Source of the DNA: Aristolochia californica
Lineage: Eukaryota; Streptophyta; Magnoliopsida; Piperales; Aristolochiaceae
Length of the DNA stretch: 64,000 nt
Direction: 5' to 3'
Assembly: GCA_029961685.1 (NCBI GenBank)
Contig: JARWKL010000009.1
Coordinates: forward strand, 14,937,237-15,001,236
Shown: positions 34,306 to 47,842 of the stretch, one piece after another
Numbering within the stretch: position 1 is the first letter of the stretch
Layout of the letters: every line of letters starts with the position of its first letter
Notes under the pieces: generated by a model
What the model saw: the letters and a program-made list of their open reading frames with translations, nothing else
The model's database searches: none
Told to the model about the DNA's origin: nothing
Made by a program: the position numbers and the translations under genes

Positions 34306-37011
34306 GTGGGAAATTCCACTAGTTCAACAACCCCAATAGGTTGGAATTTGATAAGGAAGAGATTTTTCTACACATGCTTTAAAAAATGGATATGCATGCT
34401 CGAAACATGTTAAAGTTGAAAATGAACCATGGATCCAAACCTTTCAAAAAGAATAAAAAACTTCTCATTAAATTCTCAAGTGAATGTGCGGTGGGATATT
34501 TAACCGAGTCAAACAAGCCATTATTTTGCCCATTAACAAAAAGCTGACCTAGCGATCATTGATCATTGTAAACTGATTTATCATGCGTAACGGGCCACAT
34601 TTTTTTAAGGAATGACTTTTGGGTTGGGATTCAACACTCAGTTTAAAATTCCCTCGCCTCCCCTTTTCCCGACGATTGCAAAACCTGATATATAAAGACT
34701 AAAAAGAGTTTTAAATCCCTAAAAATTACACAAACTATTTGGAAATATCTCTCTCCATATTTGTGCATTGTGCATTTCCATTTTAGATGTGTACATTTTT
34801 CTTAAATCAAAACTTGAGTTTTCACTTTTTCCTTCATCTCGTAGACAAAAAACAGAATAGATGACAACGAAATGAAAATTTTAGACTCTGTGTATGGAGA
34901 AAATTTAAAGCAATAACAAACGTAAGTAATGAAAATTTATTCACACAACACAAATGAAGAAAAAAGTTTTCTCATCCAAGTTTGGGAAATTCCACTAGTT
35001 CAACAACCCTAGTAGGTTGGAATTTGATAACAAAGAGATTTTTCTACACATGCTTTAAAAAATGGATATGCATGCTCGAAACATGTTAAAGTTACAAATG
35101 ACCCATGGATCCAAACCTTTCAAAAAGAACAAAAAACTTCTCATTAAATTCTCAAGTGAACGTGCGGTGGGATATTTAACCGAGTAATACAAGCCATTAT
35201 TTTGCCCATTAACGAAAAGCTGACCTAGCGATCATTGATCATTGTAAACTGATTTATCATGCGTAACGGGCCACATTTTTTTAAGCAATGACTTTTGGGT
35301 TGGGATTCAAAACTCAGTTTAAAATTCCCTCGCCTCCCCTTTTCCCGACGATTGTAAAACCTGATATATAAATTCTAAAACGAGTTTTAAATCCCTAAAA
35401 ATTACACAAACTTTTTGGAAATATCTCTCTCCATATTTGTGCATTGTGCATTTCCATTTTAGATGTGTACATTTTTCTTAAATCAAAACTTTAGTTTTCA
35501 CTTTTTCCTTCATCTCGTAGACAAAAAACAGAATAGATGACAACGAAATGAAAATTTTAGACTCTGTGTATGGAGAAAATTTAAAGCAATAACAAACGTA
35601 AGTAAAGAAAATTTATTCACACACCACAAATGAAGAAAAAATTTTCCTCATCCAAGTTTGTGAAATTCCACTAGTTCAGCAACACCAATAGGTTGGAATT
35701 TGATAAGAAAGGGATTTTTCTACACATGCTTTAAAAAATGGATATGCATGCTCGAAACATGTTAAAGTTGCAAATGACCCATGGATCCAAACCTTTCAAA
35801 AAGAATAAAAAACTTCTCATTAAATTCTCAAGTGAACGTGCGGTGGGATATTTAACCGAGTCAAACAAGCCATTATTTTGCCCATTAACGAAAAGCTGAC
35901 CTAGCGATCATTGATCATTGTAAACTGATTTATCATGCGTGACGGGCCACATTTTTTTAAGGATTGACTTTTGGGTTGGGATTCAACACTCAGTTTAAAA
36001 TTCCCTCGCCTCCCCTTTTCCCGACGATTGTAAAACCTGATATATAAAGTCTAAAACGAGTTTTAAATCCCTATAAAATTACACAAACTTTTTGGAAATA
36101 TCTCTCTCCATATTTGTGCATTGTGCATTTCCATTTTAGATGTGTACATTTTTCTTAAATCAAAACTTTAGTTTTCACTTTTTCCTTCATCTCGTAGACA
36201 AAAAACAGAATAGATGACAACGAAATGAAAATTTTAGACTCTGTGTATGGAGAAAATTTAAAGCAATAACAAACGTAAGTAATGAAAATTTATTCACACA
36301 CCACAAATGAAGAAAAAATTTTCCTCATCCAAGTTTGGGAAATTCCGCTAGTTCAGCAACACCAATAGGTTGGAATTTGATAAGAAAGGGATTTTTCTAC
36401 ACATGCTTTAAAAAATGGATATGCATGCTCGAAACATGTTAAAGTTGCAAATGACCCATGGATCCAAACCTTTCAAAAAGAATAAAAAACTTCTCATTAA
36501 ATTCTCAAGTTAACGTGCGGTGGGATATTTAACCGAGTCAAACAAGCCATTATTTTGCCCATTAACGAAAAGCTGACCTAGCGATCATTGATCATTGTAA
36601 ACTGATTTATCATGCGTGACGGGCCACATTTTTTTAAGGATTGACTTTTGGGTTGGGATTCAACACTCAGTTTAAAATTCCCTCGCCTCCCCTTTTCCCA
36701 ACGATTGTAAAACCTGATATATAAAGACTAAAAGGAGTTTTAAATCCCTATAAAATTACACAAACTTTTTGGAAATATCTCTCTCCATATTTGTGCATTG
36801 TGCATTTCCATTTTAGATGTGTACATTTTTCTTAAATCAAAACTTGAGTTTTCACTTTTTCCTTCATCTCGTAGACAAAAAACAGAATAGATGACAACGA
36901 AATGAAAATTTTAGACTCTGTGTACGGTGAAAATTTAAAGCAATAACAAACGTAAGTAAAGAAAATTTATTCACACACCACAAATGAAGAAAAAAGTTTT
37001 CTCATCCAAGT
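34306..37011. repeat. H-J-D-D3 segment
   Basis: Monomers start at 34306 (H), 34982 (J), 35658 (D) and 36335 (D3). H here has the private ATAAGGAAGAG. J is a C-like monomer with CCCTAGTAGG, ATAACAAAGAG, AGTTACAAATG and GAGTAATAC. D begins with TTGTGAAATT and has AAAGTCTAAAACG. D3 has TTCCGCTAG and a change to AAGTTAACG. The H-J-D order and its private variants recur at 43106-45133. Confidence 0.88.
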
Positions 37012-38365
37012 TTGGGAAATTCCACTAGTTCAACAACCCCAGTAGGTTGGAATTTGATAAGAAAGAGATTTTTCTACACATGCTTTAAAAAATGGATATA
37101 CATGGCTCGAAACATGTTAAAGCTTCAAATGACCCATGGATCCAAACCTTTCAAAAAGAACAAAAAACTTCTCATTAAATTCTCAAGTGAACGTGCCGTG
37201 GGATATATAACCGAGTCAAACAAGCCATTATTTTGCCCATTAACAAAAAGCTGACCTAGCGATCATTGATCATTGTAAACTGATTTATCATGCGTAACGG
37301 GCCACATTTTTTTAAGGAATGACTTTTGGGTTGGGATTCAACACTCAGTTTAAAATTCCCTCGCCTCCCCTTTTCCCGACGATTGCAAAACACTATATAT
37401 AAAGACTAAAACGAGTTTTAAATCCCTAAAAATTACACAAACTTTTTGGAAATATCTCTCTCCATATTTGTGCATTGTGCATTTCCATTTTAGATGTGTA
37501 CATTTTTCTTAAATCAAAACTTGGGTTTTCACTTTTTCCTTCATCTCGTAGACAAAAAACAGAATAGATGACAACGAAATGAAAATTTTAGACTCTGTGT
37601 ATGGAGAAAATTTAAAGCAATAACAAACGTAAGTAAATAAAATTTAATCACACACCACAAATGAAGAAAAAAGTTTTCTTATCCAAGTGTGGGAAATTCC
37701 ACTAGTTCAACAACCCCAATAGGTTGGAATTTGATAAGAAAGAGATTTTTCTACACATGCTTTAAAAAATGGATATGCATGCTCGAAACATTTTAAAGTT
37801 GAAAATGAACCATGGATCCAAACCTTTCAAAAAGAATAAAAAACTTCTCATTAAATTCTAAAGTGAACGTGCGGTGGGATATTTAACCGAGTCAAACAAG
37901 CCATTATTTTGCCCATTAACGAAAAGTTGACCTAGCGATCATTGATCATTGTAAACTGATTTATCATGCGTGACAGGCCACATTTTTTTAAGGAATGACT
38001 TTTGGGTTGGGATTCAACACTCAGTTTAAAATTCCCTCTCCTCCCCTTTTCCCGACGATTGCAAAACCTGATATATAAAAACTAAAACGAGTTTTAAATC
38101 CCTATAAAATTACACAAACTTTTTGGAAATATCTCTCTCCATATTTGTGCATTGTGCATTTCCATTTTAGATGTGTACATTTTTCTTAAATCAAAACTTG
38201 AGTTTTCACTTTTTCCTTCATCTTGTAGACAAAAAACAGAATAGATGACAACGAAATGAAAATTTTAGACTCTGTGTATGGTGAAAATTTAAAGCAATAA
38301 CAAACGTAAGTAAAGAAAATTTATTCACACACCACAAATGAAGAAAAAAGTTTTCTCATCCAAGT
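37012..38365. repeat. A2-B pair
   Basis: Monomers start at 37012 (A2) and 37689 (B). A2 is an A derivative with GATATACATGGC, AAAGCTTC (an AAGCTT site), AAGAACAAAAAAC and GTGAACGTGCCG. Close relatives start at 57319 and 62736. B carries private GTGACAGGCC, ATAAAAACTAAAACG and ATCTTGTAG and has the tail that leads into an E monomer, matching the A-B-E order at 21444-23474. Confidence 0.88.
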
Positions 38366-41074
38366 TTGGGAAATTCCACTAGTTCAGCAACCCCAATAGG
38401 TTGGAATTTGATAAGAAAGAGATTTTTCTACACATTCTTTAAAAAATGGATATGCATGGCTCGAAACATGTTATAGTTGCAAATGACCCATGGATCCAAA
38501 CCTTTCAAAAAGAATAAAAAACTTCTCATTAAATTCTCAACTGAACGTGCAGTGGGATATTTAACCGAGTCAAACAAGCCATTATTTTGCCCATTAACAA
38601 AAAGCTGACCTAGCGATCATTGATCATTGTAAACTGATTTATCATGCGTAACGGGCCACATTTTTTTAAGGAATGACTTTTGGGTTGGGATTCAACACTC
38701 AGTTTAAAATTCCCTCGCCTCCCCTTTTCCCGACGATTGCAAAACACTATATATAAAGACTAAAACGAGTTTTAAATCCCTATAAAATTACACAAACTTT
38801 TTGGAAATATCTCTCTCCATATTTGTGCATTGTGCATTTCCATTTTAGATGTGTACATTTTTCTTAAATCAAAACTTGGGTTTTCACTTTTTCCTTCATC
38901 TCGTAGACAAAAAACAGAATAGATAACAACGAAATGAAAATTTTAGACTCTGTGTATGGAGAAAATTTAAAGCAATAACAAACGTAAGTAATGAAAATTT
39001 ATTCACACACCACAAATGAAGAAAAAATTTTCCTCATCCAAGTTTGGGAAATTCCACTAGTTCAGCAACCCCAATAGGTTGGAATTTGATAAGAAAGGGA
39101 TTTTTCTACACATGCTTTAAAAAATGGATATGCATGGTCGAAACATGTTATAGTTGCAAATGACCCATGGATCCAAACCTTTCAAAAAGAATAAAAAACT
39201 TCTCATTAAATTCTCAACTGAACGTGCAGTGGGGTATTTAACCGAGTCAAACAAGCCATTATTTTGCCCATTAACAAAAAGCTGACCTAGCGATCATTGA
39301 TCATTGTAAACTGATTTATCATGCGTAACGGGCCACATTTTTTTAAGGAATGACTTTTGGGTTGGGATTCAACACTCGGTTTAAAATTCCCTCGCCTCCC
39401 CTTTTCCCGACGATTGCAAAACACTATATATAAAGACTAAAACGAGTTTTAAATCCCTATAAAATTACACAAACTTTTTGGAAATATCTCTCTCCATATT
39501 TGTGCATTGTGCATTTCCATTTTAGATGTGTACATTTTTCTTAAATCAAAACTTGGGTTTTCACTTTTTCCTTCATCTCGTAGACAAAAAACAGAATAGA
39601 TAACAACGAAATGAAAATTTTAGACTCTGTGTATGGAGAAAATTTAAAGCAATAACAAACGTAAGTAATGAAAATTTATTCACACACCACAAATGAAGAA
39701 AAAAGTTTTCTCATCCAAGTTTGGGAAATTCCACTAGTTCAGCAACCCCAATAGGTTGGAATTTGATAAGAAAGAGATTTTTCTACACATTCTTTAAAAA
39801 ATGGATATGCATGGCTCGAAACATGTTATAGTTGCAAATGACCCATGGATCCAAACCTTTCAAAAAGAATAAAAAACTTCTCATTAAATTCTCAACTGAA
39901 CGTGCAGTGGGATATTTAACCGAGTCAAACAAGCCATTATTTTGCCCATTAACAAAAAGCTGACCTAGCGATCATTGATCATTGTAAACTGATTTATCAT
40001 GCGTAACGGGCCACATTTTTTTAAGGAATGACTTTTGGGTTGGGATTCAACACTCAGTTTAAAATTCCCTCGCCTCCCCTTTTCCCGACGATTGCAAAAC
40101 ACTATATATAAAGACTAAAACGAGTTTTAAATCCCTATAAAATTACACAAACTTTTTGGAAATATCTCTCTCCATATTTGTGCATTGTGCATTTCCATTT
40201 TAGATGTGTACATTTTTCTTAAATCAAAACTTGGGTTTTCACTTTTTCCTTCATCTCGTAGACAAAAAACAGAATAGATAACAACGAAATGAAAATTTTA
40301 GACTCTGTGTATGGAGAAAATTTAAAGCAATAACAAACGTAAGTAATGAAAATTTATTCACACACCACAAATGAAGAAAAAATTTTCCTCATCCAAGTTT
40401 GGGAAATTCCACTAGTTCAGCAACCCCAATAGGTTGGAATTTGATAAGAAAGGGATTTTTCTACACATGCTTTAAAAAATGGATATGCATGGTCGAAACA
40501 TGTTAAAGTTGCAAATGACCCATGGATCCAAACCTTTCAAAAAGAATAAAAAACTTCTCATTAAATTCTCAAGTGAACGTGCGGTGGGATATTTAACCGA
40601 GTCAAACAAGCCATTATTTTGCCCATTAACAAAAGCTGACCTAGCGATCATTGATCATTGTAAACTGATTTATCATGCGTGACGGGCCACATTTTTTTAA
40701 GGATTGACTTTTGGGTTGGGATTCAACACTCAGTTTAAAATTCCCTCGCCTCACCTTTTCCCGACGATTGTAAAACCTGATAAATAAAGACTAAAATGAG
40801 TTTTAAATCCCTATAAAATTACACAAACTTTTTGGAAATATCTCTCTCCATATTTGTGCATTGTGCATTTCCATTTTAGATGTGTACATTTTTCTTAAAT
40901 CAAAACTTGAGTTTTCACTTTTTCCTTCATCTCGTAGACAAAAAACAGAATAGATGACAACGAAATGAAAATTTTAGACTCTGTGTATGGAGAAAATTTA
41001 AAGCAATAACAAACGTAAGTAAAGAAAATTTATTCACACACCACAAATGAAGAAAAAAGTTTTCTCATCCAAGT
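38366..41074. repeat. E-type dimer duplication (1,355-bp period)
   Basis: Monomers start at 38366 (E), 39044 (F'/E hybrid), 39721 (E) and 40399 (F'). Both E copies share CACATTCTTT and TTATAG, 1,355 bp apart. Both second members share AAGAAAGGGA and CATGGTCG, seen nowhere else in the window. The copy at 39044 switches from F'-like to E-like sequence between CATGGTCG (about 39133-39140) and TTATAG (about 39148-39153). The copy at 40399 stays F'-like. The F' TATA-like box is mutated to GATAAATAAAG (40780-40790). Confidence 0.9.
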
Positions 41075-41751
41075 TTGGGAAATTCCACTAGTTCAACAAC
41101 CCCAGTAGGTTGGAATTTGATAACAAAGAGATTTTTCTACACATGCTTTAAAAAATGGATATGCATGGCTCGAAACATGTTAAAGTTGCAAATGACCCAT
41201 GGATCCAAACCTTTCAAAAAGAATAAAAAACTTCTCATTAAATTCTCAAGTGAACGTGCCGTGGGATATTTAACCGAGTCAAACAAGCTATTATTTTGCC
41301 CATTAACAAAAAGCTGACCTAGCGATCATTGATCATTGTAAACTGATTTATCATGCGTAACGGGCCACATTTTTTTAAGGAATGACTTTTGGGTTGGGAT
41401 TCAACACTCAGTTTAAAATTCCCTCGCCTCCCCTTTTCCCGACGATTGCAAAACCTGATATATAAAGACTAAAACGAGTTTTAAATCCCTAAAAATTACA
41501 CAAACTTTTTGGAAATATCTCTCTCCATATTTGTGCATTGTGCATTTCCATTTTAGATGTGTACATTTTTCTTAAATCAAAACTTTAGTTTTCACTTTTT
41601 CCTTCATCTCGTAGACAAAAAACAGAATAGATGACAACGAAATGAAAATTTTAGACTCTGTGTATGGAGAAAATTTAAAGCAATAACAAACGTAAGTAAT
41701 GAAAATTTATTCACACACCACAAATGAAGAAAAGAGTTTCCTCATCCAAGT
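41075..41751. repeat. A-front, G-tail hybrid monomer
   Basis: The front has CCCCAGTAGG with ATAACAAAGAG (as in J monomers), CATGGCTCG, TTGCAAATG and GTGCCGTGG. The tail has GCAAAACCTGA, AAAACGAG, ACTTTAG and AAAAGAGTTTCCTC, like the G monomer at 30921. CAAGCTATT replaces CAAGCCATT. It leads into an F monomer. Confidence 0.83.
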
Positions 41752-44700
41752 TTGGGAAATTCCACTAGTTCAGCAACCCCAATAGGTTGGAATTTGATAA
41801 GAAAGGGATTTTTCTACACATGCTTTAAAAAATGGATATGCATGCTCGAAACATGTTAAAGTTGCAAATAACCCATGGATCCAAACCTTTCAAAAAGAAT
41901 AAAAAACTTCTCATTAAATTCTCAAGTGAACGTGCGGTGGGATATTTAACCGAGTCAAACAAGCCATTATTTTGCCCATTAACGAAAAGCTGACCTAGCG
42001 ATCGTTGATCATTGTAAACTGATTTATCATGCGTGACGGGCCACATTTTTTTAAGGAATGACTTTTGGGTTGGGATTCAACACTCAGTTTAAAATTCCCT
42101 CTCCTCCCCTTTTCCCGACGATTGCAAAACATGATATATAAAGACTAAAATGAGTTTTAAATCCCTATAAAATTACACAAAATTTTTGGAAATATCTCTC
42201 TCCATATTTGTGCATTGTGCATTTTCATTTTAGATGTGTACATTTTTCTTAAATCAAAACTTGAGTTTTCACTTTTTCCTTCATCTCGTAGACAAAAAAC
42301 AGAATAGATGACAACGAAATGAAAATTTTAGACTCTGTATATGGTGAAAATTTAAAGCAATAACAAACGTAAGTAAAGAAAATTTATTCACACACCACAA
42401 ATGAAGAAAAAAGTTTTCTCATCCAAGTTTGGGAAATTCCACTAGTTCAGCAACCCCAATAGGTTGGAATTTGATAAGAAAGAGATTTTTCTACACATGC
42501 TTTAAAAAATGGATATGCATGGCTCGAAACATGTTAAAGTTGCAAATGACCCATGGATCCAAACCTTTCAAAAAGAATAAAAAACTTCTCATTAAATTCT
42601 CAAGTGAACGTGCCGTGGGATATTTAACCGAGTCAAACAAGCCATTATTTTGCCCATTAACAAAAAGCTGACCTAGCGATCATTGATCATTGTAAACTGA
42701 TTTATCATGCGTAACGGGCCACATTTTTTTAAGGAATGACTTTTGGGTTGGGATTCAACACTCAGTTTAAAATTCCCTCGCCTCCCCTTTTCCCGCGATT
42801 GCAAAACACTATATATAAAGACTAAAACGAGTTTTAAATCCCTATAAAATTACAAAAACTTTTTGGAAATATCTCTCTCCATATTTGTGCATTGTGCATT
42901 TCCATTTTAGATGTGTACATTTTTCTTAAATCAAAACTTGGGTTTTCACTTTTTCCTTCATCTCGTAGACAAAAAACAGAATAGATGACAACGAAATGAA
43001 AATTTTAGACTCTGTGTATGGAGAAAATTTAAAGCAATAACAAACGTAAGTAAAGAAAATTTAATCACACACCACAAATGAAGAAAAAAGTTTTCTCATC
43101 CAAGTGTGGGAAATTCCACTAGTTCAACAACCCCAATAGGTTGGAATTTGATAAGGAAGAGATTTTTCTACACATGCTTTAAAAAATGGATATGCATGCT
43201 CGAAACATGTTAAAGTTGAAAATGAACCATGGATCCAAACCTTTCAAAAAGAATAAAAAACTTCTCATTAAATTCTCAAGTGAATGTGCGGTGGGATATT
43301 TAACCGAGTCAAACAAGCCATTATTTTGCCCATTAACAAAAAGCTGACCTAGCGATCATTGATCATTGTAAACTGATTTATCATGCGTAACGGGCCACAT
43401 TTTTTTAAGGAATGACTTTTGGGTTGGGATTCAACACTCAGTTTAAAATTCCCTCGCCTCCCCTTTTCCCGACGATTGCAAAACCTGATATATAAAGACT
43501 AAAAAGAGTTTTAAATCCCTAAAAATTACACAAACTATTTGGAAATATCTCTCTCCATATTTGTGCATTGTGCATTTCCATTTTAGATGTGTACATTTTT
43601 CTTAAATCAAAACTTGAGTTTTCACTTTTTCCTTCATCTCGTAGACAAAAAACAAATAGATGACAACGAAATGAAAATTTTAGACTCTGTGTATGGAGAA
43701 AATTTAAAGCAATAACAAACGTAAGAAATGAAAATTTATTCACACACCACAAATGAAGAAAAAAGTTTTCTCATCCAAGTTTGGGAAATTCCACTAGTTC
43801 AACAACCCCAGTAGGTTGGAATTTGAGAACAAAGAGATTTTTCTACACATGCTTTAAAAAATGGATATGCATGCTCGAAACATGTTAAAGTTACAAATGA
43901 CCCATGGATCCAAACCTTTCAAAAAGAATAAAAAACTTCTCATTAAATTCTCAAGTGAACGTGCGGTGGGATATTTAACCGAGTAATACAAGCCATTATT
44001 TTGCCCATTAACGAAAAGCTGACCTAGCGATCATTGATCATTGTAAACTGATTTATCATGCGTAACGGGCCACATTTTTTTAAGCAATGACTTTTGGGTT
44101 GGGATTCAAAACTCAGTTTAAAATTCCCTCGCCTCCCCTTTTCCCGACGATTGTAAAACCTGATATATAAATTCTAAAACGAGTTTTAAATCCCTAAAAA
44201 TTACACAAACTTTTTGGAAATATCTCTCTCCATATTTGTGCATTGTGCATTTCCATTTTAGATGTGTACATTTTTCTTAAATCAAAACTTTAGTTTTCAC
44301 TTTTTCCTTCATCTCGTAGACAAAAAACAGAATAGATGACAACGAAATGAAAATTTTAGACTCTGTGTATGGAGAAAATTTAAAGCAATAACAAACGTAA
44401 GTAAAGAAAATTTATTCACACACCACAAATGAAGAAAAAATTTTCCTCATCCAAGTTTGTGAAATTCCACTAGTTCAGCAACACCAATAGGTTGGAATTT
44501 GATAAGAAAGGGATTTTTCTACACATGCTTTAAAAAATGGATATGCATGCTCGAAACATGTTAAAGTTGAAAATGACCCATGGATCCAAACCTTTCAAAA
44601 AGAATAAAAAACTTCTCATTAAATTCTCAAGTGAACGTGCGGTGGGATATTTAACCGAGTCAAACAAGCCATTATTTTGCCCATTAACGAAAAGCTGACC

Positions 44701-45133
44701 TAGCGATCATTGATCATTGTAAACTGATTTATCATGCGTGACGGGCCACATTTTTTTAAGGATTGACTTTTGGGTTGGGATTCAACACTCAGTTTAAAAT
44801 TCCCTCGCCTCCCCTTTTCCCGACGATTGTAAAACCTGATATATAAAGTCTAAAACGAGTTTTAAATCCCTATAAAATTACACAAACTTTTTGGAAATAT
44901 CTCTCTCCATATTTGTGCATTGTGCATTTCCATTTTAGATGTGTACATTTTTCTTAAATCAAAACTTGAGTTTTCACTTTTTCCTTCATCTCGTAGACAA
45001 AAACCAGAATAGATGACAACGAAATGAAAATTTTAGACTCTGTGTATGGTGAAAATTTAAAGCAATAACAAACGTAAGTAAAGAAAATTTATTCACACAC
45101 CACAAATGAAGAAAAAAGTTTTCTCATCCAAGT
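41752..45133. repeat. F-G-H-J-D segment, copy of 32952-36334
   Basis: Monomers start at 41752 (F), 42429 (G), 43106 (H), 43781 (J) and 44457 (D). The segment repeats 32952-36334 with a constant offset of about 8,800 bp (13 monomers). Rare variants are shared in both: ACAAAATTTTTGG with TCTGTATATGG (F tail), CCCGCGATTG (G), ATAAGGAAGAG (H), AGTTACAAATG (J), and TTGTGAAATT with AAAGTCTAAAACG (D). The match stops in the D tail, where this copy has ACTTGAG and the other has ACTTTAG. Private indels here are AAACAAATAG (about 43652) and GTAAGAAATG (about 43724). Confidence 0.9.
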
Positions 45134-46488
45134 TTGGGAAATTCCACTAGTTCAGCAACCCCAATAGGTTGGAATTTGATAAGAAAGAGATTTTTCTACA
45201 CATGCTTTAAAAAATGGATATGCATGGCTCGAAACATGTTATAGTTTCAAATCACCCATGGATCCAAACCTTTCAAAAAGAATAAAAAACTTCTCATTAA
45301 ATTCTCAAGTGAATGTGCGGTGGGCTATTTAACCGAGTCAAACAAGCCATTATTTTGCCCATTAACAGAAAGCTGACCTAGCGATCATTGATCATTGTAA
45401 ACTGATTTATCATGCGTAACGGGCCACATTTTTTTAAGGAATGACTTTTGGGTTGGGATTCAACACTCAGTTTAAAATTCCCTCGCCTCCCCTTTTCCCG
45501 ACGATTGCAAAACACTATATATAAAGACTAAAACGAGTTTTAAATCCCTATAAAATTACACAAACTTTTTGGAAATATCTCTCTCCATATTTGTGCATTG
45601 TGCATTTCCATTTTAGATGTGTACATTTTTCTTAAATCAAAACTTGGGTTTTCACTTTTTCCTTCATCTCGTAGACAAAAAACAGAATAGATAACAACGA
45701 AATGAAAATTTTAGACTCTGTGTATGGAGAAAATTTAAAGCAATAACAAACGTAAGTAATGAAAATTTATTCACACACCACAAATGAAGAAAAAATTTTC
45801 CTCATCCAAGTTTGGGAAATTCCACTAGTTCAGCAACCCCAATAGGTTGGAATTTGATAAGAAAGGGATTTTTCTACACATGCTTTAAAAAATGGATATG
45901 CATGCTCGAAACATGTTAAAGTTGCAAATGACCCATGGATCCAAACCTTTCAAAAAGAATAAAAAACTTCTCATTAAATTCTCAAGTGAACGTGCGGTGG
46001 GATATTTAACCGAGTCAAACAAGCCATTATTTTGCCCATTAACGAAAAGCTGACCTAGCGATCATTGATCATTGTAAACTGATTTATCATGCGTGACGGG
46101 CCACATTTTTTTAAGGATTGACTTTTGGGTTGGGATTCAACACTCAGTTTAAAATTCCCTCGCCTCACCTTTTCCCGACGATTGTAAAACCTGATATATA
46201 AAGACTAAAATGAGTTTTAAATCCCTATAAAATTACACAAACTTTTTGGAAATATCTCTCTCCATATTTGTGCATTGTGCATTTCCATTTTAGATGTGTA
46301 CATTTTTCTTAAATCAAAACTTGAGTTTTCACTTTTTCCTTCATCTCGTAGACAAAAAACAGAATAGATGACAACGAAATGAAAATTTTAGACTCTGTGT
46401 ATGGAGAAAATTTAAAGCAATAACAAACGTAAGTAAAGAAAATTTATTCACACACCACAAATGAAGAAAAAAGTTTTCTCATCCAAGT
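45134..46488. repeat. E/A hybrid plus F' monomer
   Basis: Monomers start at 45134 and 45812. The first has CAGCAACCCCAATAGG and TTATAG (E markers), then TTTCAAAT and GTGAATGTG (A markers), then GTGGGCTATTT and AACAGAAAG. The second resembles the F' monomer at 40399, including CGCCTCACC in the GC patch and AAAATGAG. The GTGGGCTATTT and AACAGAAAG variants reappear 1,355 bp later in the A monomer at 46489. Confidence 0.86.
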
Positions 46489-47842
46489 TTGGGAAATTCC
46501 ACTAGTTCAACAACCCCAGTAGGTTGGAATTTGATAAGAAAGAGATTTTTCTACACATGCTTTAAAAAATGGATATGCATGGCTCGAAACATGTTAAAGT
46601 TTCAAATGACCCATGGATCCAAACCTTTCAAAAAGAATAAAAAACTTCTCATTAAATTCTCAAGTGAATGTGCGGTGGGCTATTTAACCGAGTCAAACAA
46701 GCCATTATTTTGCCCATTAACAGAAAGCTGACCTAGCGATCATTGATCATTGTAAACTGATTTATCATGCGTAACGGGCCACATTTTTTTAAGGAATGAC
46801 TTTTGGGTTGGGATTCAACACTCAGTTTAAAATTCCCTCGCCTCCCCTTTTCCCGACGATTGCAAAACACTATATATAAAGACTAAAACGAGTTTTAAAT
46901 CCCTAAAAATTACACAAACTTTTTGGAAATATCTCTCTCCATATTTGTGCATTGTGCATTTCCATTTTAGATGTGTACATTTTTCTTAAATCAAAACTTG
47001 GGTTTTCACTTTTTCCTTCATCTCGTAGACAAAAAACAGAATAGATGACAACAAAATGAAAATTTTAGACTCTGTGTATGGAGAAAATTTAAAGCAATAA
47101 CAAACGTAAGTAAATAAAATTTAATCACACACCACAAATGAAGAAAAAAGTTTTCTTATCCAAGTGTGGGAAATTCCACTAGTTCAACAACCCCAATAGG
47201 TTGGAATTTGATAAGAAAGAGATTTTTCTACACATGCTTTAAAAAATGGATATGCATGCTCGAAACATTTTAAAGTTGAAAATGAACCATGGATCCAAAC
47301 CTTTCAAAAAGAATAAAAAACTTCTCATTAAATTCTAAAGTGAACGTGCGGTGGGATATTTAACCGAGTCAAACAAGCCATTATTTTGCCCATTAACGAA
47401 AAGTTGACCTAGCGATCATTGATCATTGTAAACTGATTTATCATGCGTGACGGGCCACATTTTTTTAAGGAATGACTTTTGGGTTGGGATTCAACACTCA
47501 GTTTAAAATTCCCTCTCCTCCCCTTTTCCCGACGATTGCAAAACCTGATATATAAAGACTAAAACGAGTTTTAAATCCCTATAAAATTACACAAACTTTT
47601 TGGAAATATCTCTCTCCATATTTAAGCATTGTGCATTTCCATTTTAGATGTGTACATTTTTCTTAAATCAAAACTTGAGTTTTCACTTTTTCCTTCATCT
47701 CGTAGACAAAAAACAGAATAGATGACAACGAAATGAAAATTTTAGACTCTGTGTATGGTGAAAATTTAAAGCAATAACAAACGTAAGTAAAGAAAATTTA
47801 TTCACACACCACAAATGAAGAAAAAAGTTTTCTCATCCAAGT
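46489..47842. repeat. A-B pair in the irregular zone
   Basis: Monomers start at 46489 (A) and 47166 (B). The A copy carries ACAACAAAATG, as in the A copies at 8584, 18059 and 21444, plus GTGGGCTATTT and AACAGAAAG shared with the monomer at 45134. The B copy has private TATTTAAGCATTG, which breaks the TTGTGCA doublet, and the tail that leads into a G monomer. Confidence 0.88.
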
